Positions 11,185 to 22,004 of a stretch of DNA of 64,000 nt are shown here, piece after piece (the first letter of the stretch is position 1; each line of letters begins with the position of its first letter). This DNA is from Reticulitermes speratus. Its lineage: Eukaryota; Arthropoda; Insecta; Blattodea; Rhinotermitidae. The notes under the pieces were generated by a model. That model ran no database searches. It saw only the letters and a list, made by a program, of their open reading frames with translations, and was not told where the DNA came from. The position numbers and the translations under genes were made by a program. The stretch spans positions 15,414,521-15,478,520 of the forward strand of contig JAJKFL010000042.1 of NCBI GenBank assembly GCA_021186555.1. The letters run 5' to 3'.

Positions 11185-12495
11185 CACCACTAGCGCTCAG
11201 TGTGCACTTGAAGTCTCAGTGCCACACTAGCAGCTCAGTATGGCACTTCTAAGTCTCAGTGCCACACTAGCCGCTCAGTATGGCACTTCTAAGTCTCAGT
11301 GGCACACTAGTTCCTCGGTATCGTACAGTCTACCCCAGTGGCAATCAGGAACGCAGTGTGTAGCTCTGAGCGCCACATTAGTCCCTCAGTATGGCACTTC
11401 CAAGTCTCAGTGCCACACTAGCGCTCAGTATGGCACTTCTAAGTATCAGTGCCACATTAGCCGCTCGGTATGGCACTTCTAAGTTTCAGTGCCACACTAG
11501 CCGCTCAGCATGGCACTTCTAAAACTCTGTGCCACACTAGTCGCTCAGTATGCACTTGTAAGTCTCAGTGCCACACTAGTTCCTCGGTATCGTACAGTCT
11601 ACCCCAGTGGCAATCAGTAACGCAGTGTGTAGCTCTGAGCGCCACATTAGTCCCTCAGTATGGCACTTCTAAGCCTCAGTGCCACACTAGCCGCTCAGTA
11701 TGGCACTTCTAAGTTTCAGTGCCACACTGGCCACTCAGTATGGCACTTCTAAGTATCAGTGCCACACTAGCCGCTCGGTATGGCACTTCTAAGTTTCAGT
11801 GCCACACTAGCCGCTCAGCATGGCACTTCTAAGTCTATGTGCCACACTAGCCGCTCAGTATGGCACTTCTAAGTCTCAGTGTCACACTAACCGCTCAGTA
11901 TGTCACTTCTAAGTTCTGTGCCACACTAGCCGCTCAGTATGGCACTTCTAAGACTCAGCGCCACATTAGTCCCTCAGTATGGCACTTCTAAGTCTCAGCG
12001 CCACATTAGTCCCTCAGTATGGCACTTCTAAGTCTCTGTTCCACACTGGCCGCTCAGTATGGCACTTCTAAGTCTCAGTGCCACACTGGCCGCTCAGTAT
12101 GGCACTTCTAAGTATCAGTGCCACACTAGCCGCTCGGTATGGCACTTCTAAGTTTCAGTGCCACACTAGCCGCTCAGCATGGCACTTCTAAGTCTCTGTG
12201 CCACACTAGCCGCTCAGTATGGCACTTCTAAGTCTCAGTGTCACACTAACCGCTCAGTATGTCACTTCTAAGTCTCTGTGCCACACTAGCCGCTAAGTAT
12301 GGTCACTTCTAAGTCTCAGCGCCACATTAGTCCCTCACTATGGCACTTCTAATTCTCAGCGCCACATTAGTCCCTCAGTATGGCACTTCTAAGTCTCTGT
12401 GCCACACTAGTCCCTCGGTATCGTACAGTCTACCCCAGTGGCAATCAGGAACGCAGGGTGTAGCTCTGAACGCCACATTAGTCCCTCGGCATTAA
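11185..12495. repeat. 40-bp minisatellite array, related to the preceding one
   Basis: The unit is about 40 bp (TGGCACTTCTAAGTCTCAGT, then GCCACACTAGCCGCTCAGTA). It is more diverged than the 41-bp array but shares CACACTAG and CTCAGTAT with it. A longer interspersed block (CTCGGTATCGTACAGTCTAC onward, including AGCTCTGAGCGCC) recurs near 11311, 11581 and 12414, indicating higher-order organisation. Open frames of 80 codons here are by-products of the repeat. Confidence 0.95.
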
Positions 12496-13410
12496 ATTGC
12501 GTAACTTTCGGTACCATCTTGAATGTATTGTAGCCCCTCGCTGTCAGCTGGTCTACTCACTTAAGGATCTGTCAATAGTGTGGTGGATAATGAAGTTATT
12601 TAAGCTCAGGGAATAGGGAGAAGTGAGTTTTCTTTTGGGTTTGTGCTGATTGGCGAATTGTTCAGATGGTCCCCTGTTCCCTGACTTGCTATATTCATTT
12701 GCATTCTCAGATAGGAATAGACAGAAATATTCGGTACAGTTCGGTACTTCATGTACAAGGCTGACACGGTTTTCCAAAGTAAGGAGGAAAAGACAGTGGC
12801 AAATAACACGAGTAAAATAACTGTACCTCAAATAATAATAATGTGAAGTTCAGAACAAAGAAATTATTGGTGGCGTAAAAACTTTTTAAGTTCAGTTTCT
12901 ATAATTTCAAAGATGAGAATCATACACTAAATATATGATTTCAGTACGTACATACTGCGCTCTATGATTAAGATATAACTAACTACAATCATACAATCAT
13001 GCACTGTACTTACACGTGCTGAACCTGCAGACCCATCTCGAGATGCAAGCGAGTATATGTAGGCCTGCACACAGCCACCCACAAAGTTCCTCCGCTAACT
13101 ACTCGAGGGAATTATTCCTCAAGGGACTTCATGCAACGAGCATCACTGCACACCCCTGCTTCACCCTCAGGCCTTTCACAAGGGAAAAGTCGTTCCAACT
13201 CACATCCCCTAGTATGCTGATTGCATTTCAGCACCAACCCTCAACAAGTGCAGCCACCTGTGCGGCAGCAAAATCAAGCTAAGCTCTTGTAAGGGACGCA
13301 CAAGGTTAAGGGGTGTTGCAAGACAGAAACAAAAGTGACTCGTCAGGATATGAAATGGTTGTTATACATGGCTGTCGTGTCACAATACAGAGCGTTCATC
13401 GAAGCAAATT
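12496..13410. other. Unassigned sequence with unrecognised short open frames
   Basis: Minus-strand frames at 12553-12831 (92 codons) and 12606-12809 overlap, and a plus-strand frame lies at 13016-13282 (88 codons). None shows a known motif, signal peptide or domain. I do not call genes here. Confidence 0.3.
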
Positions 13411-13420
13411 GAGCACAACA

Positions 13421-13980
13421 CCGGGTGTCCGAAAAAAGAACGGTGGCGTTTCGAGAGAAAATATTTGGAAAATGGTGCAAGACTTTGGAGAAATTAAAAA
13501 TCACGAAATTAAAGAGAAAGTCAAATAGCTTCAACCGTACCCTTAGTAACTCTGCACACATGCATTGTTAGTGGCTCTGAGTACGTCCAATCAATATGCC
13601 AGTTCTTGTCATACACGCTGTAGCATATCTCTTGATACCTGACCAGAGGCTTCTCGAAGTATTTCTTTCCAATGGATCAGGTTTCCGATTTTTGCCATGT
13701 AAATGTAATTCTTTAAAAAGCCCCAAAAGAAGAAATTAAGAGGTGTTAAATCGGGGGTCCTAGGTGGCCATGGAATTGAACCTTCCTTGCCAATCCATCT
13801 TCCAGCAAATGTTGTATGAAGAGAGTTCTTAATGACCATACGAAACTAAAATCGGAAGTGTGGAACCCCTGGCGGGTTTGAGTGGGAAAATCTAAATTTT
13901 CAATAATTAATGTGATGGTGCTTGTGTATTTCGAGATACAGCATCCCCAAACCCCAACATTCTCTTTCGGACGCCCTGTA
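13421..13980 (-). mobile_element. Tc1/mariner-type transposon relic, second family
   Basis: The left end CCGGGTGTCCGAAAAAAGA is the inverted counterpart of the right end TCTCTTTCGGACGCCCTG (13961-13978), which is followed by TA. A transposase C-terminal fragment lies on the minus strand inside. At about 560 bp it is far shorter than an autonomous copy. Confidence 0.75.
13609..13839 (-). pseudogene. Transposase C-terminal fragment
   Basis: The minus-strand product contains TFAGRWIGKEGSIPWPPRTP, then DLTPLNFFFWGFLKN. This matches the R-W-I-G-x-x-G-P-I-x-W-P-P-R-S-P-D-L-T-P-x-D-F-F-L-W-G region of mariner-like (DUF4817-linked) transposases. The third catalytic aspartate (expected in TPxDFF) is N here, so even the retained part is catalytically dead. 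N-terminal and central regions are missing. Confidence 0.75.
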
Positions 13981-13989
13981 TTTGCGTGT

Positions 13990-14159
13990 TTTATAACTTA
14001 AATTCTTAATCTTCGCCAGTATTATTAAAATGAGCTTTAAGGTTTCTACAGTGCTGCTTATGAATATTAAGCCCACTCTCTTTTGGGATGTTACAACGTG
14101 TAGTTTTGCAGACGTGTAAAACGGTAAAGCCGTCCCATCTATGCCATAAAAACATATAG
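13990..14159. other. Unassigned sequence
   Basis: Nothing recognised. Confidence 0.3.
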
Positions 14160-14422
14160 CCGGAGCAGAGTTATAGCTCTACCCATTAACCTCAGCATTA
14201 GATTGAGATGAGTAATCGTCACTCTCCGGCTGCTTTACCTCCCGACAAAGAACTCCGGTATCCATTGCATTGGAGGCTGGGTGGGCCCCAGAGACAGTAT
14301 CGACGTGTTTGAGATGAGAAAATCCCCTCCGACCGGGATTCGAACTCTTTAACTTTTCAGCTCGTAGTCTAGTCGCTATACTAACTACGCGTTCGTAAAC
14401 GTGTACTGGGGAGTGGGAGGAT
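14160..14422 (-). mobile_element. tRNA-headed SINE (family 2)
   Basis: On the minus strand the 5' end reads CGTAGTTAGTATAGCGACTA (box A region), then GAGTTCGAATCCCGG (box B), both RNA polymerase III internal promoter elements. The body follows (CAATGGATACCGGAGTTCTT) and then the tail block TAATGCTGAGGTTAATG. The same tail occurs without a head at many sites in this window. An 87-codon minus-strand frame is incidental. Confidence 0.75.
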
Positions 14423-14762
14423 CCTGCAGCACCTCCCAACATGCTCTGACGTAGCAGGCTGTTCTCAGAAATATCCTAAATATCCACTGCAGTACACAGC
14501 GTCACATCCTGCAGCACCTCCCAACATGCTCTGACGCAGCAGGCTGTTCTCAGAAATATCCTAAATATCCACTGCAGTACACAGCGTCACATCCTGCAGC
14601 ACCTCCCAACATGCTCTGACGTAGCAGGCTGTTCTCAGAAATATCCTAAATATCCACTGCAGTACACAGCGTCACATCCTGCAGCACCTCCCAACATGCT
14701 CTGACGCAGCAGGCTGTTCTCAGAAATATCCTAAATATCCACCGCAGTACACAGCGTCATAT
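14423..14762. repeat. 85-bp tandem repeat, four copies
   Basis: Units start CCTGCAGCACCTCCC at 14423, 14508, 14593 and 14678. Copies 1 and 3 have GACGTAGCAG while copies 2 and 4 have GACGCAGCAG, so the array probably doubled as a 170-bp dimer. Confidence 0.95.
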
Positions 14763-15113
14763 CCCAGAAGATCAAGTCAAGAAAGCTAGCACTGCCGCAA
14801 CATGTAACACGCATGGGATAGAAGAGGCATAGACACAAAATTTTAATCCGGAAACCTAAATGCAAGAAACCATTAGAATGATAACATTAAGATGAAATTT
14901 AACATATAGTGTGTGGATATGTGTAATAAATGTATCTGGTTTAAGATAGGATACATTGGTAGGGTTTTGTAAACAGGGTAAATGAGTCTGCAGGTTCCAT
15001 ACAGAATGGGGACATCATTGACATCTAAACGACTATCAGCTGATGAAGAGAAACTGCTCAATTAAGTTGAAGTTACGACTATGCATCGGAAGAAGTGTGA
15101 GATGACAGTATTA

Positions 15114-15417
15114 GGTTAATGTAAAGCAATCCCTTACAGGCCTGGACAGGCCCTTAGGGTTCCAGGAGGTTGAGGCTCCCAGAATTTCTAGACAATCGGC
15201 ATATGAATGTGGTAAGGTTGTCAGCCCTAAGCACCGGCTGCCTTTACCCCCCAGGAAATATTCCTGGTACTCATTTCTGTTAGAGGCTGAGTCGACCCCA
15301 GGGCCATAATGCGGCCGAAAGGATTATGTCAATCAAAAACTCCAATCACACCATCGGGAAACGAACCCGCAAACTTCCGGCTTGTAGCCTCAGTCAACTG
15401 CGCCACCGCGTGCCCCG
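15114..15417 (-). mobile_element. Full-length tRNA-headed SINE (family 1) with target-site duplication
   Basis: It is flanked by the 13-bp direct repeat GATGACAGTATTA at 15101-15113 and 15418-15430, the signature of LINE-mediated insertion. Read on the minus strand it begins with the head GGGCACGCGGTGGCGCAGTT (box A) and the degenerate box B GGTTCGTTTCCCG, and ends GGGATTGCTTTACATT. Relatives are at 21690-22002, 27245-27560 and 35578-35690. Confidence 0.9.
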
Positions 15418-15430
15418 ATGACAGTATTAA

Positions 15431-15914
15431 TTGCGATTACTTCATTGCACTGTCGTATTTGCGTCTGTCTACAGTACCTGTCTGGTAGCTCCCCAAAATC
15501 ATTTGCCGCACGTACAGCATCTCCTTGGACCCTTACACTGTACATCACAGACACACAGCTCACTACAAGCCGTTGTGGTCGGTTTTACTGGGTGCAGCAT
15601 ACCAGAAAATTGAGTTGGCTGAAGCGACTAAACACTATGCTCGTCTATCTACGAGGCAGTCTAGCTCAATAAACGACAGCAGTGCCTCAGACAGAATAGC
15701 GCGGCTTTGTAAGTGGGACACAGGAAGGCAGGGACCTGCCGTAACGAAGAGATTAAGTTCTAATACATATCGCGATGTTGTGGGTCCGCATTCGAAAAGT
15801 CTGTATTCTAAATTCGATCCGCAGATCGGCAATTCGAGGGTTAATGTTAACTTAGCATTAGGCGTATCTTTAAAGCCAATTGACAAACTCTATACAGAAC
15901 TGCATTACAGCCTA
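15431..15914 (+). other. Unrecognised 150-codon open frame
   Basis: An open frame from 15525 runs to 15977, but its last about 20 codons lie within a SINE tail (15915 onward), so the stop is supplied by the repeat. The rest shows no known domain, transmembrane segment or signal peptide. An antisense frame (15635-15886) is also open. A chance frame is as likely as a gene fragment. Confidence 0.2.
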
Positions 15915-16050
15915 CAAGAGCCTCGTATTCAATGGATACCGGGGTTCTTTCCCAGGGGTAAAGCTACCAGGGCGTGAAGATGACCACTCACCTTCACTTA
16001 GCGCTGAGATTAAGAATGACAGGAGATACACCCCTAGTCCCCCTGTCTGA
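15915..16050 (+). mobile_element. SINE body/tail fragment
   Basis: CAATGGATACCGGGGTTCTT, then GGGGTAAAGC, then GCTGAGATTAAGAATGACAG, then GGAGATACACCCC. This is the same module as in family-2 SINEs. Confidence 0.6.
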
Positions 16051-17265
16051 CTACACAGCCTACACAGGGCACATTCTTTCATTGCAGACTACAGGAACTA
16101 CCCATTCTTCACGCCGAACACAGTTTTTTCCTTATCGATATCACAACTTATACTGTAGTAGTAACACTTTAAAAGAAGGAATAATATTAAAATTACCGCG
16201 AACTTGTTATATCCCTATAACAGACCCACTACTGTACCCACTGACAAAGTACGAGGTATATTTCGTATTTGGGCTTTCTCTATTAGTTCCGCGCTAGGAA
16301 AGAGTAAACGGGGAAAAAAATAAACAACGGAGTTTATTAGAAGGACAAACGGGCGAAGCCTGGGTGCCGCCAAACAAAGCGATCACGGAGCACTGGACAG
16401 AAAAGTACTTTCAAGTCAAAGATTTATCATCATCATCATACAGTTCGTCTAGGCTGACCAGTGTTTGTTCGCCAATTTGTCATCATGTAACTTCCATTGA
16501 AACATGATGTAAAACTAGTAGCATGTAGTCAGAAATAAAGGAGAACATGACAGGGACAGACTATAATGTTGCAGCCGATATTGCAGTGTAAACAATCTGT
16601 ATTACAGTGTCGGTCTTTGCTGAAATACGGTACTTATTAGGCAATCATTTTTATGCTTATTACCTTAAGTTTCAAGGTCATCATGCCGTAGTCAGTGAAA
16701 TCGTACTTTCGAAAGTTTCACTAACGGTCTAAAATGTAGAAGGATACATCAATGGAAAGCTTGTCTTAGAGATGGAAGACAGGAATTGTAAAATTTTCGA
16801 CGGGTTATGTCTCTGTATTTTCTATGCGCGCGCGGGTTGTGTGTGTGTGTGTCGTATAGACACTTTAAGTTTAGCCGATAAGATGGCCTTATGATACATC
16901 CTTATTACCGCCATAGAGTCCCCCCCCCCCCCCCCCCGCCACCACCGCCCCCGCTCTAACTTAGCTCACAGAACGAAGCAAATGTTCAGCAGTTTGTATA
17001 AATTAACACAGATTATGTAACAGCAATCACCCAGTGCAGCCAACAAAATATTATAACGCTGCTGTCGTCACATAACCTTTAGTGCGTATTACGACACACT
17101 CTCGTCTAGTTGTTATCTGCTTACTGCTGGCCAAACCAAAGTAAGTACTTAGCTGTAAAGAGAAGTGACGCACGAACTTAGTTGCTAGTAAATATCATAG
17201 TATAAAAATACCGGTTATTTATTACACTCAATTGCTAACGTAGAAAATATCGCAGTTAACCTCAA
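16051..17265. other. Unassigned sequence with simple repeats
   Basis: It contains (GT)n near 16838-16850 preceded by GCGCGCGCG, and a 17-nt C run at 16921-16937. No gene recognised. Confidence 0.4.
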
Positions 17266-17269
17266 TTAT

Positions 17270-17475
17270 ATTTAAAGATTAATTTCGTACCGCGCAGTAA
17301 ACACACTGCGTCTCGATTACAGAAACCAGTCAGGTAATGCTGTATAACAAAGTCATCACAGTTTGCTGTGGAAATTGTATGAAATTAACAAATTCGTTCT
17401 GCGAGCAGAATGTAAGTTTTTTAAATCTGAAACCTGGTGGTACGTACAGTAACCACAGAACTTTTAAACTGTTAA
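17270..17475 (-). repeat. Dispersed repeat family D, inverted relative to 4030-4260
   Basis: TCGTACCGCGCAGTAAACAC is the reverse complement of the GTTTACTGCGCGGTACGA block at 4200. It is followed in inverse order by the CTCGATTA, GTCAGGTAATGCTG, GAGCAGAAT and GGTGGTACGTACAGTAACCA blocks. Confidence 0.6.
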
Positions 17476-18050
17476 TATTCTAATCACTTCTAGATAAAAG
17501 GTCAAACTTTAAAAAACCCTACAATTTGGCATACGGATGTCCATCAACTACATATTTCGATTGAGACCTATTATTCAGCTGTTCTATATTGATTTATTGC
17601 ATTCAGCCTAAGATGCACTAAAACAACAATCATATGCTTTGTCGCATTGTAACCTAAAATATCGAAAGCACTACGGTGTATCACGTTTTTCCCCGTTTGA
17701 ATCCACATTACGGTCAACAGAATTAAGAATCAAAATGAAGTGTTGTCATCTTATGAACGAGAGGCCGTAAGAAAGACAAAGCTACATAATGAAGAGCTTC
17801 GCAATTTGCGAGACTGGAGGTTCTCATAGAGGTTCTGCTGAAGCCTAAAGTATTCTGGAATGTGAGGTTGTTTCGTGAGGTATTTTTCGAAATTTCGAAT
17901 ACACTACAATCCTTCGAAATGTCAGGAAATACCCAATGCCACAACGTCAAATCCCATAAAACCTGTAACTTCCGCTTCTCAACATGTATTCGTCACGAAT
18001 TATTATTATTTCGGTAAGCAGATCAATGACAACGATACAGGCGGGATATA
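17476..18050. other. Unassigned sequence
   Basis: A 75-codon minus-strand frame at 17723-17950 has no known motif. Nothing supported. Confidence 0.3.
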
Positions 18051-18059
18051 AACCAAGCA

Positions 18060-18330
18060 ATGGTAGAGTAAAAAAATATATACACAATGTTAGCTGGAAA
18101 CCTACGAGGAAAGAAAGCACTTGGGAGAAGCAGAAATGAATAGGACGTTAATATTAAAATTGATATTAAAGAAATATAACAAAGATACGAACTGGATGCA
18201 TCTAATTCAGGGCAGGAACCAACTGCGCGTTAGTTTGAACATAGGGTAACAGCAAGTTACACAAAACGTTGGAAATGTTTCGACTGTGAGACCATAGGCT
18301 TCTCAAAGAGGGCTCCATTGAATTAGTCGG
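18060..18330 (+). pseudogene. LINE ORF2 3'-end remnant
   Basis: The plus strand reads GNLRGKKALGRSRNE, then NIKIDIKEI, then in another frame YNKDTNWMHLIQGRNQLR. This is the order of the terminal G-R-P-R-x-R-W-E-D-N-I-K-M-D-L and D-W-I-x-L-A-Q-D-R-x-x-W-R-A blocks of insect LINE ORF2 proteins. Frameshifts and stops show it is dead. Confidence 0.6.
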
Positions 18331-19245
18331 TTCAACAACACATAGCAATGAAATGTAACGGCCCGCTATCATACTAACACTTTGCTCCATTGCCTTCTAC
18401 AACGCCAGTTTCTTTATTTTTACAACCCAATCGTTAATTTCATCTATCGTAGTACTGTAGTATGTTGCATTATATGCTCAATGCTCAACTCTTTCTGCAG
18501 CCTCAGCCCACACCTCATAGTGAACAGTCTGTCTCAACCACAAAAGTTCTTTCTTCGCTAAAAGCGCGTACCTCACACAGAACACCCAACCCGGAAACAA
18601 TATTTTCCATGGCAACAATGGTGTGACTCACTCACATAAAAGTATGACGTGTGTAAGGCAGATATCTGTCGAAATATGGAGGTATCTGAAACATTAAATG
18701 TGGTAATATATAGTTGTGGTAACGAAATTTAATTTCCACCAGTAATTGGCCATATTGCGAAATGCTTCAAAAGCAATATGAACAAAACTCGATACAACGG
18801 CCATAATACGACATGTGGCCTACTTACTACCACAAACCACATTAGAACACCAGGAATAAATAAGTGTACTTTCATTTATGTGATGTTCATTTAGTTCGTT
18901 GCCTGTAATCGTACGAACCGTAGACAGTAGTGGTCCAGAGTAGAGTTTCCAACATATCTTAAATCTTTAATTCCGAGCAGTTTTACCTAGCAACGTATCC
19001 AAAATTGTGGTGGTGATAAATTGTACAGGTATCCACAGACGTTTTTAATTTTACTGGAACTGAAAAATAGGAACAATGTGACCAGAGGTACTCTTAAATG
19101 TATGAGTTTCAATTAAAATGTCAATTTAATGCCCACTTTCAATAGTGTTGTATCCTATTATGCCGAGAACTACACTAATCCCATAAAAGGATCCGGCCGC
19201 TTGGTCTTTTTGTTCAGCCGTCGCACAACACGCGGGGCCATCGCT
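18331..19245. other. Unassigned sequence before the duplication
   Basis: No gene or named repeat. The last 20 bp (19230-19249, ACGCGGGGCCATCGCTCAAC) recur with one mismatch right after copy A of the duplication at 24331-24350. Confidence 0.4.
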
Positions 19246-19324
19246 CAACTTCAAGGACATGTCCACTCGCTTTTTATACCTCGCTGTTTGTAGTTTTAAA
19301 CAGAAGAGCAACATGGTTATGGTT

Positions 19325-19575
19325 CTCATTTGGCACGGATCTCTCGTGGTCATCCACACGCTGTAGCTGCATCGCTTCGGGCGTTCTTTACAGCAACAGT
19401 CCCGCAACATGACAGGTTGTACGAGAGGTCAAGCGATCATGCCCCCGTTCGCATCCCGACCGGGACGTCGACTATATTTAATGAGATTTATTGTCGCTTT
19501 CCCCAGTCCTTCCAGACAAATGCCGGTACAGTACCTTTCAATGGTGCCCATATAGACTACCACTAATCATTACTG
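19325..19575 (+). mobile_element. SINE (family 3), copy A
   Basis: GTTCGCATCCCGACCGGGAC includes a box B-like element, followed by CAGTCCTTCCAGACAAATGC and GGTACAGTACC. The body is shared with 24906-25150, 35370-35570 and 52150-52340. A 78-codon frame across it is incidental. Confidence 0.6.
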
Positions 19576-20052
19576 CAGCATTCTAACTGCTTCGTGGCAG
19601 TATTCGTAACTAACGCTGTAACCATTACAGTGAAGTGTCTGGCTAACCAACTAACGAACCAATTAAATACCGGATCCAAACACATAAAAAAGAAATGACA
19701 GCGAGGCACGAATAAGATAACTAAATATACCAATGTCTACAAGATTACACAAGTATCTTCCTTTACAAATCCTCCCAAAGATATTAATTTCTGTCATTAA
19801 ACAGCGGAATACTCGTCACCCCACACGCGTATTAAATTATACAAATCCTCAAGAAAGCATGACAATCGAAGACCTTCTTCAATTTTCACAATTTCATAAT
19901 TTTAACAAATTTAATTACACCAATTGTTAGAGTTTTAACAATCACCATAATAGCGGCAGTAACAAAGCAACATGTATTTTACAATATGTAAAATTGAGAC
20001 CTCAATTATTAACAATCAGTAACGCAAATGTATACCATAGCTTTGTTGATTT

Positions 20053-20097
20053 TGGTGGCCTGAAGATGACCAACGTTGGTCCAAACATGTTGTCTTA
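20053..20097 (+). ncRNA. Hammerhead-ribozyme-like motif, copy 6A
   Basis: GTGGC, core CTGAAGA, extra T, 6-bp stem II GACCAA/TTGGTC with a CG loop, CAAA (G12 replaced by C), ACATGT, T, GTC. Stem I pairing is only 3 bp. The G12 change would be expected to abolish hammerhead activity. Confidence 0.35.
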
Positions 20098-20334
20098 AAG
20101 AATAGTTACGATAATATGTATTAGTTGTGTTTACAGTATTTTAATCCTTTAAAATTAACCACAACACCATGGGTTAAGTCTTTCCTGAAGGATTTATGAC
20201 TGTCCTGTCATGTATTATAAATACATACATAATAATTTAACTTATGGTTTACGACTTATTCATGGCATTAAAGGTCTTTTTAGATGTTTTTCGAACAGTA
20301 ATAACTGGAATAAATATATCAACCTCCAATAACT

Positions 20335-20628
20335 AAGTCACGGAAATTAAAAATCAAAAAATACATTTTATTTACGAAGAAACGCCTGACGTGTATACTC
20401 AGTCTGCTACATGTTTCGGCCCTCTTGGGCCATTATCAAGGGGCATCAAGTAATTGCAAAGAGAAGTGGCTACATCTTTATTTTATACTTATGCACTTCT
20501 CCTTGTAATTATTTAAAGCTCCTTATTATTGGCACAAGAAAGCCGAAAGACGTAGCAGACTAATTACAAACAATAGAGGTTTGTCCCTAAATAAATTGTA
20601 TTTTAATTGTTTTTAATTTCCGTGGCTT
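20335..20628. mobile_element. Small foldback element, copy A
   Basis: Left AAGTCACGGAAATTAAAAAT and right AATTTCCGTGGCTT are inverted. Just inside are a minus-strand hammerhead-like motif (20404-20450) and, at 20541-20565, a decayed plus-strand partner (GCCGAAAGACGTAGCAGAC). Confidence 0.65.
20404..20450 (-). ncRNA. Hammerhead-ribozyme-like motif, copy 7A (degenerate core)
   Basis: Minus strand: CTTGATAAT, stem II GGCCC/GGGCC, GAAA, ACATGT, A, GCAG. Stem II and the 3' half are perfect, but the 5' core is altered (TTGATAA). Confidence 0.35.
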
Positions 20629-20804
20629 AATAAAGAAATATACGGTAATATGTAAAGCTATAAGATATTCCAATGACAAATTTAAGTGTTAAGTAACTGC
20701 TTAAGAATTATCCCAAGTCGTTTTCCTCAAAACAGTACGGCACTTGAATACATCAGAAAGCACAGCAAAATCCTCCAGCCCGCAACACACAGTACATCTA
20801 ATAC

Positions 20805-21464
20805 ATGAATATTACTTTTCGTCAGATGGAAGAAGATTATGACATCGTACCTGCCACGGTGGAAGATCAGGACAGTATCGCCAAATTCTTACGTCACAAA
20901 TTCTACAAACACGAGCCTATGAATGTAAGTGTTGCAGCCCCACCTGACCGACCAATTAACGCCATACCTGCACTTCAGTTACTGTCAGAAGGGAAGAGTC
21001 TTCTTGCTGTATCGCGAAATGGACGACGCATTCTTGGGTTTTGCGCGAATACAGAAATGAAACAAAACGCAAATGAGAACAGTACTAAACAAACGACATT
21101 CACTGAGCCAACTTACAAGAAAATTGCCGACTTTATCAACAAAATTGAAGGTAGTGTGGATATACTGAAGAACACCGGAGCTGATCGTGCCATGTATATT
21201 CGTATCCTGGGGGTTGATCCAGCAGTACATGGGCGAGGTATCGGAAGGCGCCTGATGGAAGCAACCCGCCACAAAGCGCGATCTGAAGGCTACCCTCTGC
21301 TTTATATCATTTGCAGCAGTTACTACAGTGCCAAAATTGCGCGCGCCATAGGAATGCAGTGCGTGTACTCCTTGCCGTATTCTGAGTATAAGGACGAGGA
21401 GGGAAACCCTGTATTCAAACCAGCACAGCCTCACACAGACATTACTTGTTCGTCCAACAACTGA
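20805..21464 (+). CDS. Arylalkylamine N-acetyltransferase-like protein (GNAT fold), copy A, C-terminal frameshift
   Basis: The 219-residue single-exon frame starts MNITFRQMEEDYDIVPATVE, and the length fits insect aaNAT/dopamine N-acetyltransferase proteins. Known family members transfer acetyl from acetyl-CoA to amines such as dopamine, octopamine or serotonin in the cytosol. Visible landmarks: KHEPMN near residues 35-40, where E37 corresponds to the catalytic glutamate of the DEPLN motif; the acetyl-CoA loop GVDPAVHGRGIGRRL (136-150), with H142 where R or Q is usual in R/Q-x-x-G-x-G; CSSYYSAKIA (170-179) with the family serines; and YSEYKDEEGNPVFKPAQPHT near the end. Relative to copy B one base is missing after GACATTACT, replacing the LFVQQL tail with CSSNN. 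No intron is seen. The substrate cannot be told from sequence. Confidence 0.85.
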   Translation: MNITFRQMEEDYDIVPATVEDQDSIAKFLRHKFYKHEPMNVSVAAPPDRPINAIPALQLLSEGKSLLAVSRNGRRILGFCANTEMKQNANENSTKQTTFTEPTYKKIADFINKIEGSVDILKNTGADRAMYIRILGVDPAVHGRGIGRRLMEATRHKARSEGYPLLYIICSSYYSAKIARAIGMQCVYSLPYSEYKDEEGNPVFKPAQPHTDITCSSNN

Positions 21465-21689
21465 GCCCAGAAGCATAACTACACTACTGTTCATTAAGTA
21501 CCATGTAATAAGCTACGTGACCCCAAGTCCACGTAGCCAACTGATTTAAGCAAGAGTGAAAAAGTATAGCCTAATATAATGGACTGCAAATATTTTAAAA
21601 TTATATTTCATTCTGTCTTTGTGTTTATTTCTTTGAGAGAGCACATATTATGCCAAATGTAAGCATACTACTTGTACCATAATAACCAT
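21465..21689. other. 3' flank of the aaNAT-like gene
   Basis: A possible polyadenylation signal AATAAA is at 21690-21695, at the junction with the SINE. Whether it is used is unknown. Confidence 0.3.
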
Positions 21690-22002
21690 AATAAAAGGTA
21701 AAGCAATCCCATTAACACCCTTGACAGGCCCTTAGGGCTCCAGGAGGTCGAGGCTCCCAGGTTTTTAGATAATCGGCACATGAAGGTGGTAAGGTTGTCA
21801 GCCCTACGCATCGGCCGCCTTTACCCCCCAGGAAAGATTCCTGGTACTCATTTCTGTTAGAGGATGAGTCGACCCCAGGGCCATATTGCGATCCGAAACG
21901 ATTATGTCAGTGAAAAATTCCAGTGACATCATCGGGAATCGAACCCGCGACGTTCCGGTTTGTAGCGCAGTGCCTCAACCAACTGCGCCACCGCGTTCCC
22001 CG
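21690..22002 (-). mobile_element. tRNA-headed SINE (family 1), copy A
   Basis: Read on the minus strand: head GGGGAACGCGGTGGCGCAGT, box B GGGTTCGATTCCCGATG, body with CTGGGGTCGACTCATCCTCT, and end GGGATTGCTTTACC followed by a TTATTATGG tail. Intact A and B boxes suggest that it was once transcribed by RNA polymerase III. Confidence 0.85.
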
Positions 22003-22004
22003 CG

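Noticed and set aside
11240..11712. Two 80-codon frames with repeated S-Q-C-H-T motifs
   Set aside because: They lie wholly within the 40-bp minisatellite and the pattern is the repeat read as protein.
20985..21494. 169-codon minus-strand frame (and its partner at 26545-27021)
   Set aside because: It is the antisense shadow of the aaNAT-like gene, with no motif of its own.
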